Shown here one piece after another: positions 18,802 to 31,419 of a stretch of DNA of 64,000 nucleotides. This DNA comes from Halomonas dongshanensis (lineage in GTDB: Bacteria > Pseudomonadota > Gammaproteobacteria > Pseudomonadales > Halomonadaceae): positions 62,001 to 126,000 of the forward strand of contig NZ_JAJISC010000001.1 of the NCBI RefSeq assembly GCF_024790395.1. Reading direction: 5' to 3'. The notes under the pieces were generated by a model that had not been told where the DNA came from, searched no databases, and was given only the letters and a program-made list of their open reading frames with translations. The position numbers were made by a program, and so were the translations under genes. How positions within the stretch are numbered: the first letter of the stretch is position 1; each line of letters starts with the position of its first letter.

Positions 18802-19569
18802 GTGACCCAGATCATTGCCCTGACCAATCAGAAAGGCGGCGTGGGCAAGACCACCTCCGCCGTCAACCTGGCGGCGAGCCTGGCCGGGCTCGACCGGCGC
18901 GTGCTACTGGTGGATCTAGACCCCCAGGGCCACGCCAGCATGGGTAGCGGTATCGACAAGCACGCGCTCGAGGTCAGCGTGCTCGACGTGCTTCTGGGTG
19001 AGGCGTCGGCAGCGGATGCCATCGCGCGTGATCTGCCGGTCAAGTTCGACGTGCTGCCAGGCAACGGCGATCTGACCGCCGCCGAGGTCGAACTGTTAGA
19101 CAGCGATGAGCGCCAGAGCCGCCTTGCACAGGCGCTGGCGAGCGTGGCGGGCGACTACGACGTCATTCTGATCGACTGCCCGCCGTCGTTGAACATGCTC
19201 ACCGTCAACGCCCTGACCGCCGCCAACGGCGTGCTGATTCCGCTGCAGTGCGAGTTCTACGCCCTCGAAGGGCTCTCGGCGCTGCTCGACACCATCGAAC
19301 AGATCAAGCAGAGCGTGAACGCCGAGCTTGGGGTGAGCGGCATCCTGCGTACCATGTACGACAAGCGCACGAGCCTCACCCGCGAAGTCGACAAGCAACT
19401 GCGCGACTACTTCGGCGATGCACTTCTCAAGACCACCATTCCGCGTAACGTGAAGGTAGCCGAGGCGCCGAGCCACGGCGTGCCGGTAACTCAGTACGCG
19501 CGTTTTTCACGAGGCAGCCAGGCGTACCGCGTGCTGGCCAAAGAGATGATTCGCCGCTTGGCGCTGTAA
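18802..19569 (+). CDS. parA: Chromosome-partitioning ATPase ParA (Soj)
   Basis: The 255-residue protein is a chromosomal ParA. It has the deviant Walker A KGGVGKTT, a Walker B-type VILIDCPPSLN and the conserved PLQCEFYALEGL. ParA uses ATP-dependent DNA binding to move ParB-parS complexes after replication initiation. The start is GTG, with AAGGAG 8 bases before it inside the end of rsmG. It abuts rsmG and is 16 bp from parB, so the four genes are likely co-transcribed. Confidence 0.96.
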   Translation: MTQIIALTNQKGGVGKTTSAVNLAASLAGLDRRVLLVDLDPQGHASMGSGIDKHALEVSVLDVLLGEASAADAIARDLPVKFDVLPGNGDLTAAEVELLDSDERQSRLAQALASVAGDYDVILIDCPPSLNMLTVNALTAANGVLIPLQCEFYALEGLSALLDTIEQIKQSVNAELGVSGILRTMYDKRTSLTREVDKQLRDYFGDALLKTTIPRNVKVAEAPSHGVPVTQYARFSRGSQAYRVLAKEMIRRLAL

Positions 19570-19585
19570 TCACGAGGGAAAGCGA

Positions 19586-20509
19586 ATGACGCGTAAACGC
19601 GCGCTGGGACGTGGCCTGGATGCCCTGATCGGGGCGGGAGCCCGCCGCCGAGACACTCTGGAACTAGCGGGAAACCCCACCGAGCCTACCGCTTCGCAGG
19701 CGCAGGCCGCTGCTGCCAGCGAACCCGAGGAGCGTTTGGAGCGTTTGCCCCTGGGCCAGCTTACTCGCGGTAAGTACCAGCCGCGCCGCGACATTCAACC
19801 CGAAGCGCTAGAAGAACTGGCCGACTCGATTCGCGCCCAGGGCGTCATGCAGCCCATCGTCGTGCGCCCTGTAGGCGAGCAGCGCTTCGAGATCATCGCC
19901 GGGGAGCGCCGCTGGCGCGCCGCTCAGCTCGCCGAGCTCGACGTCATTCCAGCGGTGATCCGCGAAGTCAGTGACGACGTTGCGCTGGCGCTGGCGTTGA
20001 TCGAGAACATCCAGCGCGAGAACCTCAATGCCATCGAAGAGGCGCTGGCGCTCAAGCGCCTGGGCGAAGAGTTCGAACTCACTCAGCAGCAGATTGCCGA
20101 TGCCGTAGGCAAATCGCGCACCCAGGTGGCCAACCTGCTGCGCTTGCTGGCGCTCGACCCCGAAGTGCAGACACTCCTCGAGCGCGGTGATTTGGATATG
20201 GGCCACGCCCGGGCGCTGCTCACGCTTTCGCCCGGCCAGCAGCGCAAAATTGCCCATGAAGTGGTCAACAACGACCTCACCGTGCGTGCTACCGAAGCGC
20301 TGGTGAAGAAACTGCAAAGCGAACCCACTGCAGTAAAAAGCGCCGAACGCGTCAACAAGGGAGCCGACATCGCTCGCCTCGAAACGCGGCTGGCGGAAGT
20401 GCTCGGGGCGCCCGTTTCCATCGATCACTCCCCGCGTGGCAAAGGCAAGCTAACCATTCGCTACACCAGCCTCGACGAGTTGGACGGCATTTTGGCGCAC
20501 ATTAAGTAG
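19586..20509 (+). CDS. parB: Chromosome-partitioning protein ParB (Spo0J)
   Basis: ParB binds parS sites, clamps DNA using CTP and recruits ParA and SMC. The 307-residue protein has the CTP-binding region with GERRWRAAQLA, a helix-turn-helix region (LTQQQIADAVGKSRTQVANLLRLL, around residues 155-178), and the C-terminal dimerisation domain. The N-terminus RKRALGRGLDALIG is the conserved ParA-stimulating peptide. No exact parS 16-mer was found by eye in the window. Confidence 0.96.
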   Translation: MTRKRALGRGLDALIGAGARRRDTLELAGNPTEPTASQAQAAAASEPEERLERLPLGQLTRGKYQPRRDIQPEALEELADSIRAQGVMQPIVVRPVGEQRFEIIAGERRWRAAQLAELDVIPAVIREVSDDVALALALIENIQRENLNAIEEALALKRLGEEFELTQQQIADAVGKSRTQVANLLRLLALDPEVQTLLERGDLDMGHARALLTLSPGQQRKIAHEVVNNDLTVRATEALVKKLQSEPTAVKSAERVNKGADIARLETRLAEVLGAPVSIDHSPRGKGKLTIRYTSLDELDGILAHIK

Positions 20510-20599
20510 CAGGCTATTCAAAATCGCCACGATAGCGACAAGTTTTAGCGCTTTGGTCGCAGGAGAAGCGCGTTAGAGCCAAAATCGGTGCAACTTCGG

Positions 20600-20628
20600 T
20601 TGAAGGTGTGATAGCGCTTCCCTATAAT
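20600..20628 (+). promoter_or_regulatory. Promoter of the ATP synthase operon
   Basis: TTGAAG (20600-20605) and TATAAT (20623-20628) are exactly 17 bp apart. The pair lies 68 bp before atpI and just after parB. The -10 matches the consensus completely. This suggests the ATP synthase operon has its own sigma-70 promoter. Confidence 0.8.
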
Positions 20629-20695
20629 CCCGCAAGATTTACGCAGGCGTCGAATATCGACCCCACGCCATCACTTTTACGCCACCAAGACCACT

Positions 20696-21094
20696 ATGCG
20701 ACGAATGGAAGTCTCTAGACGCCGGGTACTGGTTCAACGGTTGGCCGTGATTCAATTCTGTATGATGGCGGTGGGCGCGCTGATCGGCTATTTGCTCGGC
20801 GCGCGTGCAGGTGCTGTTTCCGTGTTGACGGGAATGCTGGTGGCCATCCTCCCCCACGCCTTCTTCGTCGCCCGTATGGGCTGGTTGAGATCCAGCCAAC
20901 GTAGAGTGCGCAGCGCACAGAAGTTGTTCGGCGCCGAACTCGGTAAGTTTGGTTTGACGGTGGCACTGTTCGTAGTGGTGCTGAGCCTAGCGCCCCCTTC
21001 AAACCCCGCTTTGTTTTTCATCGCTTATGTCGCGATTCTCTCCACGCATTGGCTGATTCCTTGGCTCATGCCGGAACATCGCGCAATCAATTGA
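20696..21094 (+). CDS. atpI: ATP synthase accessory protein AtpI
   Basis: AtpI is a small membrane protein that assists c-ring assembly or Mg2+ supply in some bacteria. The 132-residue protein has four predicted membrane segments and the family glycine-rich start (GALIGYLLGARAGAVSVLTG). Sequence conservation in AtpI is low, so the call rests mostly on size, topology and its place directly before atpB. The stop is 11 bp from the chosen atpB start. Confidence 0.9.
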   Translation: MRRMEVSRRRVLVQRLAVIQFCMMAVGALIGYLLGARAGAVSVLTGMLVAILPHAFFVARMGWLRSSQRRVRSAQKLFGAELGKFGLTVALFVVVLSLAPPSNPALFFIAYVAILSTHWLIPWLMPEHRAIN

Positions 21095-21099
21095 GGTAG

Positions 21100-21933
<834 letters not shown>

Positions 21934-21974
21934 ACCAAGCAACGCTAACGATTCCATCAACCCTCAACCCTTAA

Positions 21975-22229
<255 letters not shown>

Positions 22230-22304
22230 TGACGCACTACCGAGTGCTTGCCGCTCGGTATTGTTTCACTCCGGTCGCCACGAACTTGTCAGAGGTACAT
22301 CCCT

Positions 22305-22775
22305 GTGAATATCAACATGACGCTAATCGGGCAGACGATCGCCTTCGCGATCTTTGTCTGGTTTTGCATAAAGTATGTGTGGCCGCCGATCAGCAACGCG
22401 CTCCACGAGCGTCAGAAGAAAATTGCTGACGGCCTGGATGCGGCGAGCCGTGCGACGCGTGATCTCGAACTCGCTCAGGAGCAGGCATCACAAACCCTGC
22501 GCGAAAGCAAAGAGCAGGCATCGCAGATTCTCGAGCAGGCCAATCGTCGCGCTGCTCAGATCGTCGAGGAAGCCCGCGTTGAAGCGCGCGCCGAAGGCGA
22601 GCGTCTGATTGCTGGCGCGCGCGCCGAAATCGAGCAGGAAGTCCATCGGGCGAAAGACGAGCTGCGTGCCCAGGTGTCTCATCTGGCCATCGTCGGCGCC
22701 GAGCGCGTCCTCGAAGCCTCCGTCGACGAAAAAACGCATCGCGAGCTGCTCGATAAGCTGGCTGCTGAACTGTAA
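22305..22775 (+). CDS. atpF: F1Fo ATP synthase subunit b
   Basis: Subunit b is the peripheral stalk that holds F1 to Fo. The GTG at 22305 gives [20 protein letters not shown], nearly the same N-terminal membrane anchor as E. coli AtpF, and a 156-residue protein like the E. coli one. AGAGGT is 8 bases upstream. A longer frame from 22248 adds an unrelated leader and is rejected. The rest is a long charged helix rich in alanine, glutamate and arginine (residues about 35-135). Confidence 0.95.
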   Translation: MNINMTLIGQTIAFAIFVWFCIKYVWPPISNALHERQKKIADGLDAASRATRDLELAQEQASQTLRESKEQASQILEQANRRAAQIVEEARVEARAEGERLIAGARAEIEQEVHRAKDELRAQVSHLAIVGAERVLEASVDEKTHRELLDKLAAEL

Positions 22776-22786
22776 GGAGGTGAACC

Positions 22787-23323
22787 ATGGCGGAACAATC
22801 CACCGTCGCTCGTCCTTACGCCAAAGCGGCGTTCGAATACGCGCGCGATCATGGGGTGCTCGATAGCTGGTCCGAGTCGCTTGCTTGGGCCGGTGCCATC
22901 GTCAAGGAGCCCCAGGTAGCCGTACGACTGGGTAGCGCCAAGCTGACCGCTGAGCAGAAAACTAAGCTTTTGACCGAACTTCTGGCCGATAAGGCCGACG
23001 ACGGTTTCAAGCGTTTTCTAGCGACACTTGCCGACCAGCGCCGTTTGATGACGCTGAGCGCCATCGCTACTCACTTCGAGCACCTTCGCGCAGAGCACGA
23101 ACAGCGTATCGACGTCACCGTGGTTTCGGCCTACAAGCTGGACAGCAAGCAGCAAACCAAGCTTGCGAATGCGCTTAAAAAGCGTCTGAACCGCGAAATC
23201 TCCATTACCACTCAGGTGGACAAGTCGCTCATCGGCGGCGTCATCCTGCGTGCCGGCGATACCGTCATCGACGGTTCGGTGCGTGGCCGTTTGACCCGTC
23301 TATCCGAAGCGCTGACCGCTTGA
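22787..23323 (+). CDS. atpH: F1Fo ATP synthase subunit delta
   Basis: Subunit delta connects the b stalk to the top of the alpha3beta3 head. The 178-residue protein starts [16 protein letters not shown], the typical family start, and ends with [23 protein letters not shown], the conserved C-terminal signature. A very strong ribosome site (AAGGAGGTGA) precedes the ATG. It lies between atpF (11 bp) and atpA (16 bp). Confidence 0.95.
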   Translation: MAEQSTVARPYAKAAFEYARDHGVLDSWSESLAWAGAIVKEPQVAVRLGSAKLTAEQKTKLLTELLADKADDGFKRFLATLADQRRLMTLSAIATHFEHLRAEHEQRIDVTVVSAYKLDSKQQTKLANALKKRLNREISITTQVDKSLIGGVILRAGDTVIDGSVRGRLTRLSEALTA

Positions 23324-23339
23324 GTCTGAGGGACATGGC

Positions 23340-24884
23340 ATGCAGCAACTGAATCCTTCCGAGATCAGCGACATCATCAAGCAGCGTATCGAAAAGCTTG
23401 ACGTCGCATCCGAAGCCCGCAATCAGGGTACCATCGTCGGCGTTTCTGACGGCATCGTGAAAATTCACGGCCTCGAAGACGCTATGTTCGGTGAAATGAT
23501 TGAATTCCCCGGCAGTATCTACGGTATGGTGCTCAACCTCGAGCGCGACTCCGTAGGCGCCGTCGTCCTGGGCGACTACCTCCAGCTCGAAGAGGGCATG
23601 ACCGCTACCTGTACCGGTCGTATCCTCGAAGTGCCGGTGGGCCCTGAACTCATCGGCCGCGTAGTCGATGCGCTGGGTAACCCCATCGACGGCAAGGGCG
23701 AGATCGCAGCCAAAATGACCGACGCGGTCGAGAAAGTCGCGCCGGGCGTCATCACGCGTCAGTCGGTCGACGAGCCGATTCAGACCGGTTTGAAGTCTAT
23801 CGACGCCATGGTGCCGATCGGCCGCGGTCAGCGTGAGCTGATCATCGGCGACCGCCAGATCGGTAAGTCGGCGATCGCTATCGATGCGATCATCAACCAG
23901 AAAGGCAAGGGCGTCACCTGCGTCTACGTGGCCATTGGTCAGAAGCAGTCGACCATCGCCAACGTCGTGCGCAAGCTCGAAGAGCACGGCGCTATGGGGC
24001 ATACCATCGTCGTCGCCGCTGGCGCTGCCGATCCTGCCCCGATGCAGTTCCTGGCGCCTTACGCTGGCTGCACCATGGGCGAGTACTTCCGCGATCGCGG
24101 TGAAGACGCGCTGATCGTCTATGACGATCTCTCAAAGCAAGCCGTGGCCTACCGTCAGGTGTCTCTGCTGCTGCGTCGTCCGCCGGGCCGTGAAGCCTAC
24201 CCGGGTGACGTCTTCTATCTCCACTCGCGTCTGCTCGAGCGCGCCGCGCGCGTCAACGCCGACTACGTCGAGAAGTTCACCAATGGTGAAGTGACCGGTA
24301 AGACCGGCTCACTGACGGCGCTGCCGATCATCGAGACCCAAGGTGGCGACGTTTCTGCGTTCGTACCCACCAACGTGATCTCGATCACCGACGGTCAGAT
24401 CTTCCTCGAGACCAACCTGTTCAACTCCGGTATCCGTCCTGCGATCAACGCGGGTCTGTCGGTATCGCGGGTAGGCGGTGCGGCCCAGACCAAGATCATC
24501 AAGAAACTCGGTGGTGGCGTCCGTCTGGCACTGGCGCAATACCGTGAGCTGGCAGCCTTCTCGCAGTTCGCTTCCGATCTTGACGAAGCGACCCGCAAGC
24601 AGCTCGAGCACGGTCAGCGCGTCACTGAGCTGATGAAGCAGAAGCAGTATTCGCCGCTCTCCGTCGCGGAAATGGGCATTTCGCTCTACGCCGCGAACGA
24701 AGGCTTCCTGGACGACGTCGATGTCAGCAAGGTACTGGACTTCGAGCGCGCCCTGCACGACTACATGAAGTCGGAATACGCAGAGCTGCTCGACAAGATC
24801 AACCAGACCGGCGGCTACGACGACGAGATCCAGTCGGGCCTCAAAGAGGGTCTCGAGAAGTTCAAGACGACTCAGAGCTGGTAA
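23340..24884 (+). CDS. atpA: F1Fo ATP synthase subunit alpha
   Basis: Alpha is the non-catalytic nucleotide-binding subunit of F1. The 514-residue protein has the P-loop [13 protein letters not shown], the catalytic arginine region [22 protein letters not shown], and the usual N-terminal [16 protein letters not shown]. Length and sequence agree with E. coli AtpA (513 residues). It is followed by an unusually long 67-bp gap with a UUCG-capped hairpin before atpG. Confidence 0.98.
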   Translation: MQQLNPSEISDIIKQRIEKLDVASEARNQGTIVGVSDGIVKIHGLEDAMFGEMIEFPGSIYGMVLNLERDSVGAVVLGDYLQLEEGMTATCTGRILEVPVGPELIGRVVDALGNPIDGKGEIAAKMTDAVEKVAPGVITRQSVDEPIQTGLKSIDAMVPIGRGQRELIIGDRQIGKSAIAIDAIINQKGKGVTCVYVAIGQKQSTIANVVRKLEEHGAMGHTIVVAAGAADPAPMQFLAPYAGCTMGEYFRDRGEDALIVYDDLSKQAVAYRQVSLLLRRPPGREAYPGDVFYLHSRLLERAARVNADYVEKFTNGEVTGKTGSLTALPIIETQGGDVSAFVPTNVISITDGQIFLETNLFNSGIRPAINAGLSVSRVGGAAQTKIIKKLGGGVRLALAQYRELAAFSQFASDLDEATRKQLEHGQRVTELMKQKQYSPLSVAEMGISLYAANEGFLDDVDVSKVLDFERALHDYMKSEYAELLDKINQTGGYDDEIQSGLKEGLEKFKTTQSW

Positions 24885-24890
24885 GGCGCA

Positions 24891-24910
24891 GGCCCACCTT
24901 CGGGTGGGCC
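24891..24910 (+). other. UUCG-tetraloop hairpin between atpA and atpG
   Basis: GGCCCACC (24891-24898) and GGTGGGCC (24903-24910) form a perfect 8-bp stem closed by TTCG. The bases after it (GGCATGCTTTTCT) are only mildly T-rich, so this is more likely an mRNA processing or stability element, or a partial terminator, than a full terminator. Confidence 0.6.
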
Positions 24911-24951
24911 GGCATGCTTTTCTGAGAGTCACGAACGAAAGGTAGATCGCT

Positions 24952-27281
<2,330 letters not shown>

Positions 27282-27305
27282 TCCCGGCCATCAGGGGGAT
27301 TCGCT

Positions 27306-27734
27306 ATGGCGAACAGCTTCACATGTAACATCGTCAGCGCCGAAGCGTCGATCTTCTCAGGTAGTGTCGAGCAGATCATCGCTTCCGGTCAGATGGGGGA
27401 TCTGGGTATTCTGCCCGGCCACGCCCCGCTTCTGACCGAGCTGCAGCCGGGGCCCATTCGGGTCATCCACGACGGCGGCAAGGAGGAAAACTTCTTCGTC
27501 TCCGGCGGCTTCATGGAAGTGCAGCCCGACGTGGTGACCATTCTGGCCGATGCCGCTTCACGCGCTGGTGACCTCGACGAGGCCGCAGCGGAAGAGGCGC
27601 GTCAACAGGCGCTCAAGGCCTTCAACGAGAAGTCCTCTGAGCTCGACTATACCCGTGCCGCGGCAGAGCTTGCCGAAGCCGTCGCTCAGCTGCGAACGAT
27701 TCAACAGCTGCGCAAGAAAGCGGGTAAAGGCTAG
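27306..27734 (+). CDS. atpC: F1Fo ATP synthase subunit epsilon
   Basis: Epsilon couples the rotor to the c-ring and inhibits ATP hydrolysis. The 142-residue protein has the N-terminal beta-sandwich with [20 protein letters not shown] and the two-helix C-terminal arm (residues about 90-140). It is the last gene of the operon and is followed by a strong terminator. Confidence 0.96.
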   Translation: MANSFTCNIVSAEASIFSGSVEQIIASGQMGDLGILPGHAPLLTELQPGPIRVIHDGGKEENFFVSGGFMEVQPDVVTILADAASRAGDLDEAAAEEARQQALKAFNEKSSELDYTRAAAELAEAVAQLRTIQQLRKKAGKG

Positions 27735-27757
27735 ACCGACGCCTTAGGCGTGACGAC

Positions 27758-27797
27758 AACGCCTCTCGAACCCGCTAGGGTTTGAGGGGCGTTTTTT
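27758..27797 (+). terminator. Intrinsic terminator of the ATP synthase operon
   Basis: AACGCC plus CTC and AACCC (27758-27773) pair with GGGTT, GAG and GGCGTT (27778-27792), ending in a T run (27792-27797). It lies 24 bp after atpC. Confidence 0.88.
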
Positions 27798-27904
27798 ATG
27801 CACTTTTATTATGACAGGAAGTCACAGCGAGTTCGTACGCCGTCGTCTTACGCAACGTAACGCAAGTGAGTCAAGACAGGGCGTGCCCCGTCAAGGAGAA
27901 AGCG

Positions 27905-29293
27905 ATGTCATTGAACGATGAAACCTTGCAGGAACTGAAAAGCGAGTTGCTGGACGAGCTGGAAAAGGAGACGCCGAGCAAATCGCTTCTGGCCGAACGC
28001 TTAGCCGAGATTCGTTCTGCCGACATCGGTGAAGTGCTCGAAGAGATGATCGAGGAGGACGAGGAGCTCACTGCAGCCCTCACCGTGCTCGATATTCTCT
28101 CCACCGAACGCGCCGCCAACGTATTGGGCTATCTGCCCGGCGAGAGCCAGCTCGAGGTAGTGGGCGAGCTCAGCGACGCTCAGGTGCTCACTCTGCTCGA
28201 AGAGATGGGCTCGGATGAACGGGTGGATCTGTTCAACCTGCTCGGCGAGGATCGCCGCGAGGCGCTACTACGGCGTATGGCACGCCAGGAGCGCGAGGAT
28301 CTCAAGCGCCTGGCGAGCTACCAAGAGGGCACCGCTGGCGCCATCATGACCTCTGACTATGTCGCCATAGCCAGTGGCATGACGGTGTCTCAGGCGCTGA
28401 TGCGGGTACGGCAAACCGCGCCCGATGCCGAAACCGTCTATCAGCTCTACGTGCTGTCACTAGAGGGCGAGCTGATCGGCACCATGTCGCTGCGCCAACT
28501 CATGGTTGCGCGGCCGGGCGCGGTGGTCGACGACATCATGATCAAGGATGTCATCCGCGCCGCCGTGGATGAAGCCCAGGAGGAGGTGGCGCGCATCGTC
28601 GCGCGCTACGATCTTTTGGCGCTGCCGGTGATCGATACCGACAACCGCTTAGTGGGCATCGTCACCCACGATGACGCCATGGATGTGGCCGAGTCGGAGG
28701 CCACCGAAGATATCCACAAGGGGATGTCGATTGGCCAATTGGAGGATGGCGTTAGCCGGGTACCGCTATGGAGCCTCTACCGCAAGCGGGTGACGTGGCT
28801 GGTACTGCTAGTATTCGCCAATCTCTTTTCCGGCGCGGGGATCGCCTATTTCGAGGACATCATTGCCGCCCAGGTGGCGTTGGTCTTCTTCCTGCCCCTT
28901 CTGATTGGCAGCGGCGGTAACGCGGGTGCCCAGGCGGCGACGCTAATGGTGCGTGGTATGGCCACCGGCGATGTCGGGGTCAAGGACTGGAGCAAGATGC
29001 TCGGGCGCGAACTCCTGGTGGCGGGCTCGCTGGGCCTCACCATGGCGATTGCGGTCACGCCCATCGGTATCATGCGCGGCGGCGACGCCGTAGCGGCCAT
29101 CGTCGCCTTGAGCATGGTCACCATCGTGCTCTTTGGTAGTCTGATGGGCATGTGCCTGCCCTTCGTGCTGGAGCGCTTCAAGGTGGACCCGGCAACGGCG
29201 TCGGCGCCGCTGGTGACCACCCTGATCGATGCCACGGGGGTGTTGATCTACTTCACCATCGCCACGGCCATTTTGGCCCAGGTGAGCGGTTAA
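27905..29293 (+). CDS. mgtE: Magnesium transporter MgtE
   Basis: The 462-residue protein has the MgtE layout: a superhelical N domain (residues about 25-125), two CBS domains (about 135-255, with the block GAIMTSDYVAIASGMTVSQAL cut here at the first 20 residues) and five membrane helices with the family pore motif ANLFSGAGIAYFE, GSGGNAGAQAATLMVRG. It is a Mg2+ channel gated by cytosolic Mg2+. The ATG at 27905 has AAGGAG 6 bases upstream; a GTG at 27866 would add 13 residues without support. It is the last core-type gene before the accessory island. Confidence 0.94.
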   Translation: MSLNDETLQELKSELLDELEKETPSKSLLAERLAEIRSADIGEVLEEMIEEDEELTAALTVLDILSTERAANVLGYLPGESQLEVVGELSDAQVLTLLEEMGSDERVDLFNLLGEDRREALLRRMARQEREDLKRLASYQEGTAGAIMTSDYVAIASGMTVSQALMRVRQTAPDAETVYQLYVLSLEGELIGTMSLRQLMVARPGAVVDDIMIKDVIRAAVDEAQEEVARIVARYDLLALPVIDTDNRLVGIVTHDDAMDVAESEATEDIHKGMSIGQLEDGVSRVPLWSLYRKRVTWLVLLVFANLFSGAGIAYFEDIIAAQVALVFFLPLLIGSGGNAGAQAATLMVRGMATGDVGVKDWSKMLGRELLVAGSLGLTMAIAVTPIGIMRGGDAVAAIVALSMVTIVLFGSLMGMCLPFVLERFKVDPATASAPLVTTLIDATGVLIYFTIATAILAQVSG

Positions 29294-29342
29294 ATAATAC
29301 ATAATATTTTAGTGTTTTTTTAATTTTAAAAAAGTAATAGTG

Positions 29343-29378
29343 AGGCGGTAGAAGATTTTAACTCTATCGCCTGTTTTT
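29343..29378 (+). terminator. Terminator between mgtE and the AraC gene
   Basis: AGGCGGTAGA (29343-29352) pairs with TCTATCGCCT (29363-29372) with one G-U pair and is followed by T5 at 29374-29378. It could serve mgtE on the plus strand, and the A-rich left side could let it also work for the convergent AraC gene. The surrounding 120 bp is very A+T-rich. Confidence 0.7.
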
Positions 29379-29415
29379 AATTTTTAATATAATTCGATGT
29401 TAAATATCCCTAGTT

Positions 29416-30261
29416 TTAATAGCTATCTACCACACATCGATACTGGCTTGGAGATGCGCCAATATGTTGGCGAAAGAAACGAGTAAAGTGCCCTTGCTCG
29501 GTAAAGCCAAGGTTCTCGGCGAGCTGGCCAAGGGTACCGTTACGTTCTTGTTCAAGCCAAGTGAAGGCCCGACGCATTTTGGCGTCATTGAGCACAAGCC
29601 TCGGCGTCATTCCGGTATCCTTGCGAAACAGAGTAAAAAAGTGAGCACGAGATAAATTTGCGGCCTTTGCAGCGTTGTGAATGCAATGAGGATCGTCAAG
29701 ATGAGCTTGCAAGTAGGCGCAGGCACGGCGAATACGTACATCGTAAAATCCTTGTTGATTCTGGGCACCTAGACGAGATAAATGTTTCCATTGCGAAAAA
29801 TGCTCGATCAGCTCGATTAGAAAATTGAAAAGTAAAAATTCAATATGTTCGCGTTGCATTAACCCGATGCTATACGCATCGGCGATTAATCGGTCTGCTA
29901 ACGCTCTATTTTTGCTACTAAGCTCAATGCTAGACTGAGTAAAAAATCCAGTATGTGAACTTAATACTAGTGTTTTATGGGCTTCAGCTAGCCAAGATGG
30001 CTCTATATAGAGCGCAAGAATCTGTGTCTGTCCGACCCCGACCTGGTAATCAAAAAAATGCGGTTGCCAAGCATTTATCAGAACTGCATTACGGTCGGTA
30101 AGTGGAACTTTATGGCCGTTGACGTTGAAGAATGTGTCGGCACCGGAGACTTTCACCAGCACATGGCATTCGTGGTGAGAATGGACAACAAGAGGACGAT
30201 CCATGTCGAGGAGGGCAACTCGTCCGAACCTACCGTGGAAGACACGCTGTGCGGTAGACAT
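29416..30261 (-). CDS. AraC-family transcriptional regulator
   Basis: The 281-residue protein has an N-terminal cupin-like sensor domain (residues about 10-95, with HSHHECHVLVKVSG) and a C-terminal double helix-turn-helix (about 180-280, including HNAAKAANLSRAHFFTLFRK and LGFTEQGHFTRFFRQHIG). AraC proteins with such sensor domains usually respond to small organic ligands. The gene is clearly richer in A+T than its neighbours, suggesting recent acquisition. It sits at the left edge of the island, converging with mgtE. It may control island genes, but its regulon cannot be inferred from the sequence. Confidence 0.9.
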   Translation of the reverse strand: MSTAQRVFHGRFGRVALLDMDRPLVVHSHHECHVLVKVSGADTFFNVNGHKVPLTDRNAVLINAWQPHFFDYQVGVGQTQILALYIEPSWLAEAHKTLVLSSHTGFFTQSSIELSSKNRALADRLIADAYSIGLMQREHIEFLLFNFLIELIEHFSQWKHLSRLGAQNQQGFYDVRIRRACAYLQAHLDDPHCIHNAAKAANLSRAHFFTLFRKDTGMTPRLVLNDAKMRRAFTWLEQERNGTLGQLAENLGFTEQGHFTRFFRQHIGASPSQYRCVVDSY

Positions 30262-30377
30262 CGCTAGCTCCTTAGTGCGTAGTGGGGAAGGAAAGGCTCG
30301 GAATGATTATTTAGCAGTGTATCACCCGTCTGATCTATAAGATTTAGATGTGCCAACGCCAAGTCTCATACTTTCGT

Positions 30378-31343
30378 TTAGAGCACATTTCGAGGCTTTC
30401 CGTGATATACACGAAGTACGTCAGCAACTACTGCTAAAGCAATCTCAGCAGGTGTTTTACTACCTAAGTTAAGGCCGATAGGCATGTGGATACGCGCAAT
30501 CTGTTCCTCTGACAGCCCGCCCACGCGCGCCAGTCGTTCGGCGCGTCGGGCCGAGGTCTGCCGCGAGCCCATGGCCCCGATGTAGAACGCCGGCGTGCGT
30601 ACCGCCTCCATCAGTGCCAGGTCATCAATGCGTGGATCATGGGTGAGGGCGACCACAGCAGTGGCTTCATGGCTGTGCCCGGCGGCGATGAACGCCGACG
30701 GCATCTGCGCCTGAAAGTGCACCCCCGGTTGAGAAAAGCCGGCCATCTCTTCGCGTGGATCGCAAGCGATCACTTCACAGCCTATGGCCTGTGCATAAGT
30801 CGCGCAGTACTGCGCGACAGGCGACAAGCCTGCCAGAATCAGGCGTAGGGCCGGGCCAATGCGGACCTGTACGCGCTCGTCCTGAACACGGGCAACCTCG
30901 CCCCCCTGGTCTGCCAGCAACGTGAAGGAGCCCGCGCTGAGGTCGAGGTCACGCACTAGGCGGCGCTGCCCCAGCAGGGCATCGTGCAGGTCGCACAGGT
31001 GGTCGATCCAGGCTTCGTCTGCCGCACGGTGCTCGACCAGCACCTGCAAAATGCCGCCACAAGGCAATTGCAGACGTTGCCGCTCACCGTCAGCCTCGCC
31101 GTAGCGCACGATCTGCGCCGGGGCACGCAGCTCGCCGCAGGCTAGCGCCTCAAGAAACACCTCCTCGACACAGCCACCGGACAGCGAGCCGACAAACTGG
31201 CCGTCGCCCCGAGCCACCAGCATCGCTCCAGGCGAGCGGGGTGCCGAGCCGTAGGTGGACAACACGGTACACAGCCACATGGGATGCCCCTCGCGCGCCC
31301 AGCGCAGGGCGCTGCCGATGACCTGCAGATCAAGCTGGCGCAT
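30378..31343 (-). CDS. XdhC/CoxI-family molybdenum hydroxylase maturation protein
   Basis: The 321-residue protein has the two XdhC domains. The first holds TVLSTYGSAPRSPGAMLV and the cysteine in SLSGGCVEEVFLEA. The second is a Rossmann-like part (LILAGLSPVAQYCATYA) ending in FYIGAMGSRQTSARRAERL and HMPIGLNLGSKTPAEIALAVVAD. XdhC proteins bind molybdenum cofactor, promote its sulfuration and insert it into xanthine-dehydrogenase-type enzymes. The matching enzyme is encoded at 48138-52436, at the other end of the island. The start at 31343 follows GAGGAG by 8 bases; an ATG 15 bases upstream contains that site and is less likely. Confidence 0.88.
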   Translation of the reverse strand: MRQLDLQVIGSALRWAREGHPMWLCTVLSTYGSAPRSPGAMLVARGDGQFVGSLSGGCVEEVFLEALACGELRAPAQIVRYGEADGERQRLQLPCGGILQVLVEHRAADEAWIDHLCDLHDALLGQRRLVRDLDLSAGSFTLLADQGGEVARVQDERVQVRIGPALRLILAGLSPVAQYCATYAQAIGCEVIACDPREEMAGFSQPGVHFQAQMPSAFIAAGHSHEATAVVALTHDPRIDDLALMEAVRTPAFYIGAMGSRQTSARRAERLARVGGLSEEQIARIHMPIGLNLGSKTPAEIALAVVADVLRVYHGKPRNVL

Positions 31344-31419
31344 GTGTCCGCTCCTCATGCCTAGCGCAGCACGTAAATCGGTTACCCTGCGCAGCGTCAG
31401 TCAGGCAGGCCCGTACTTC

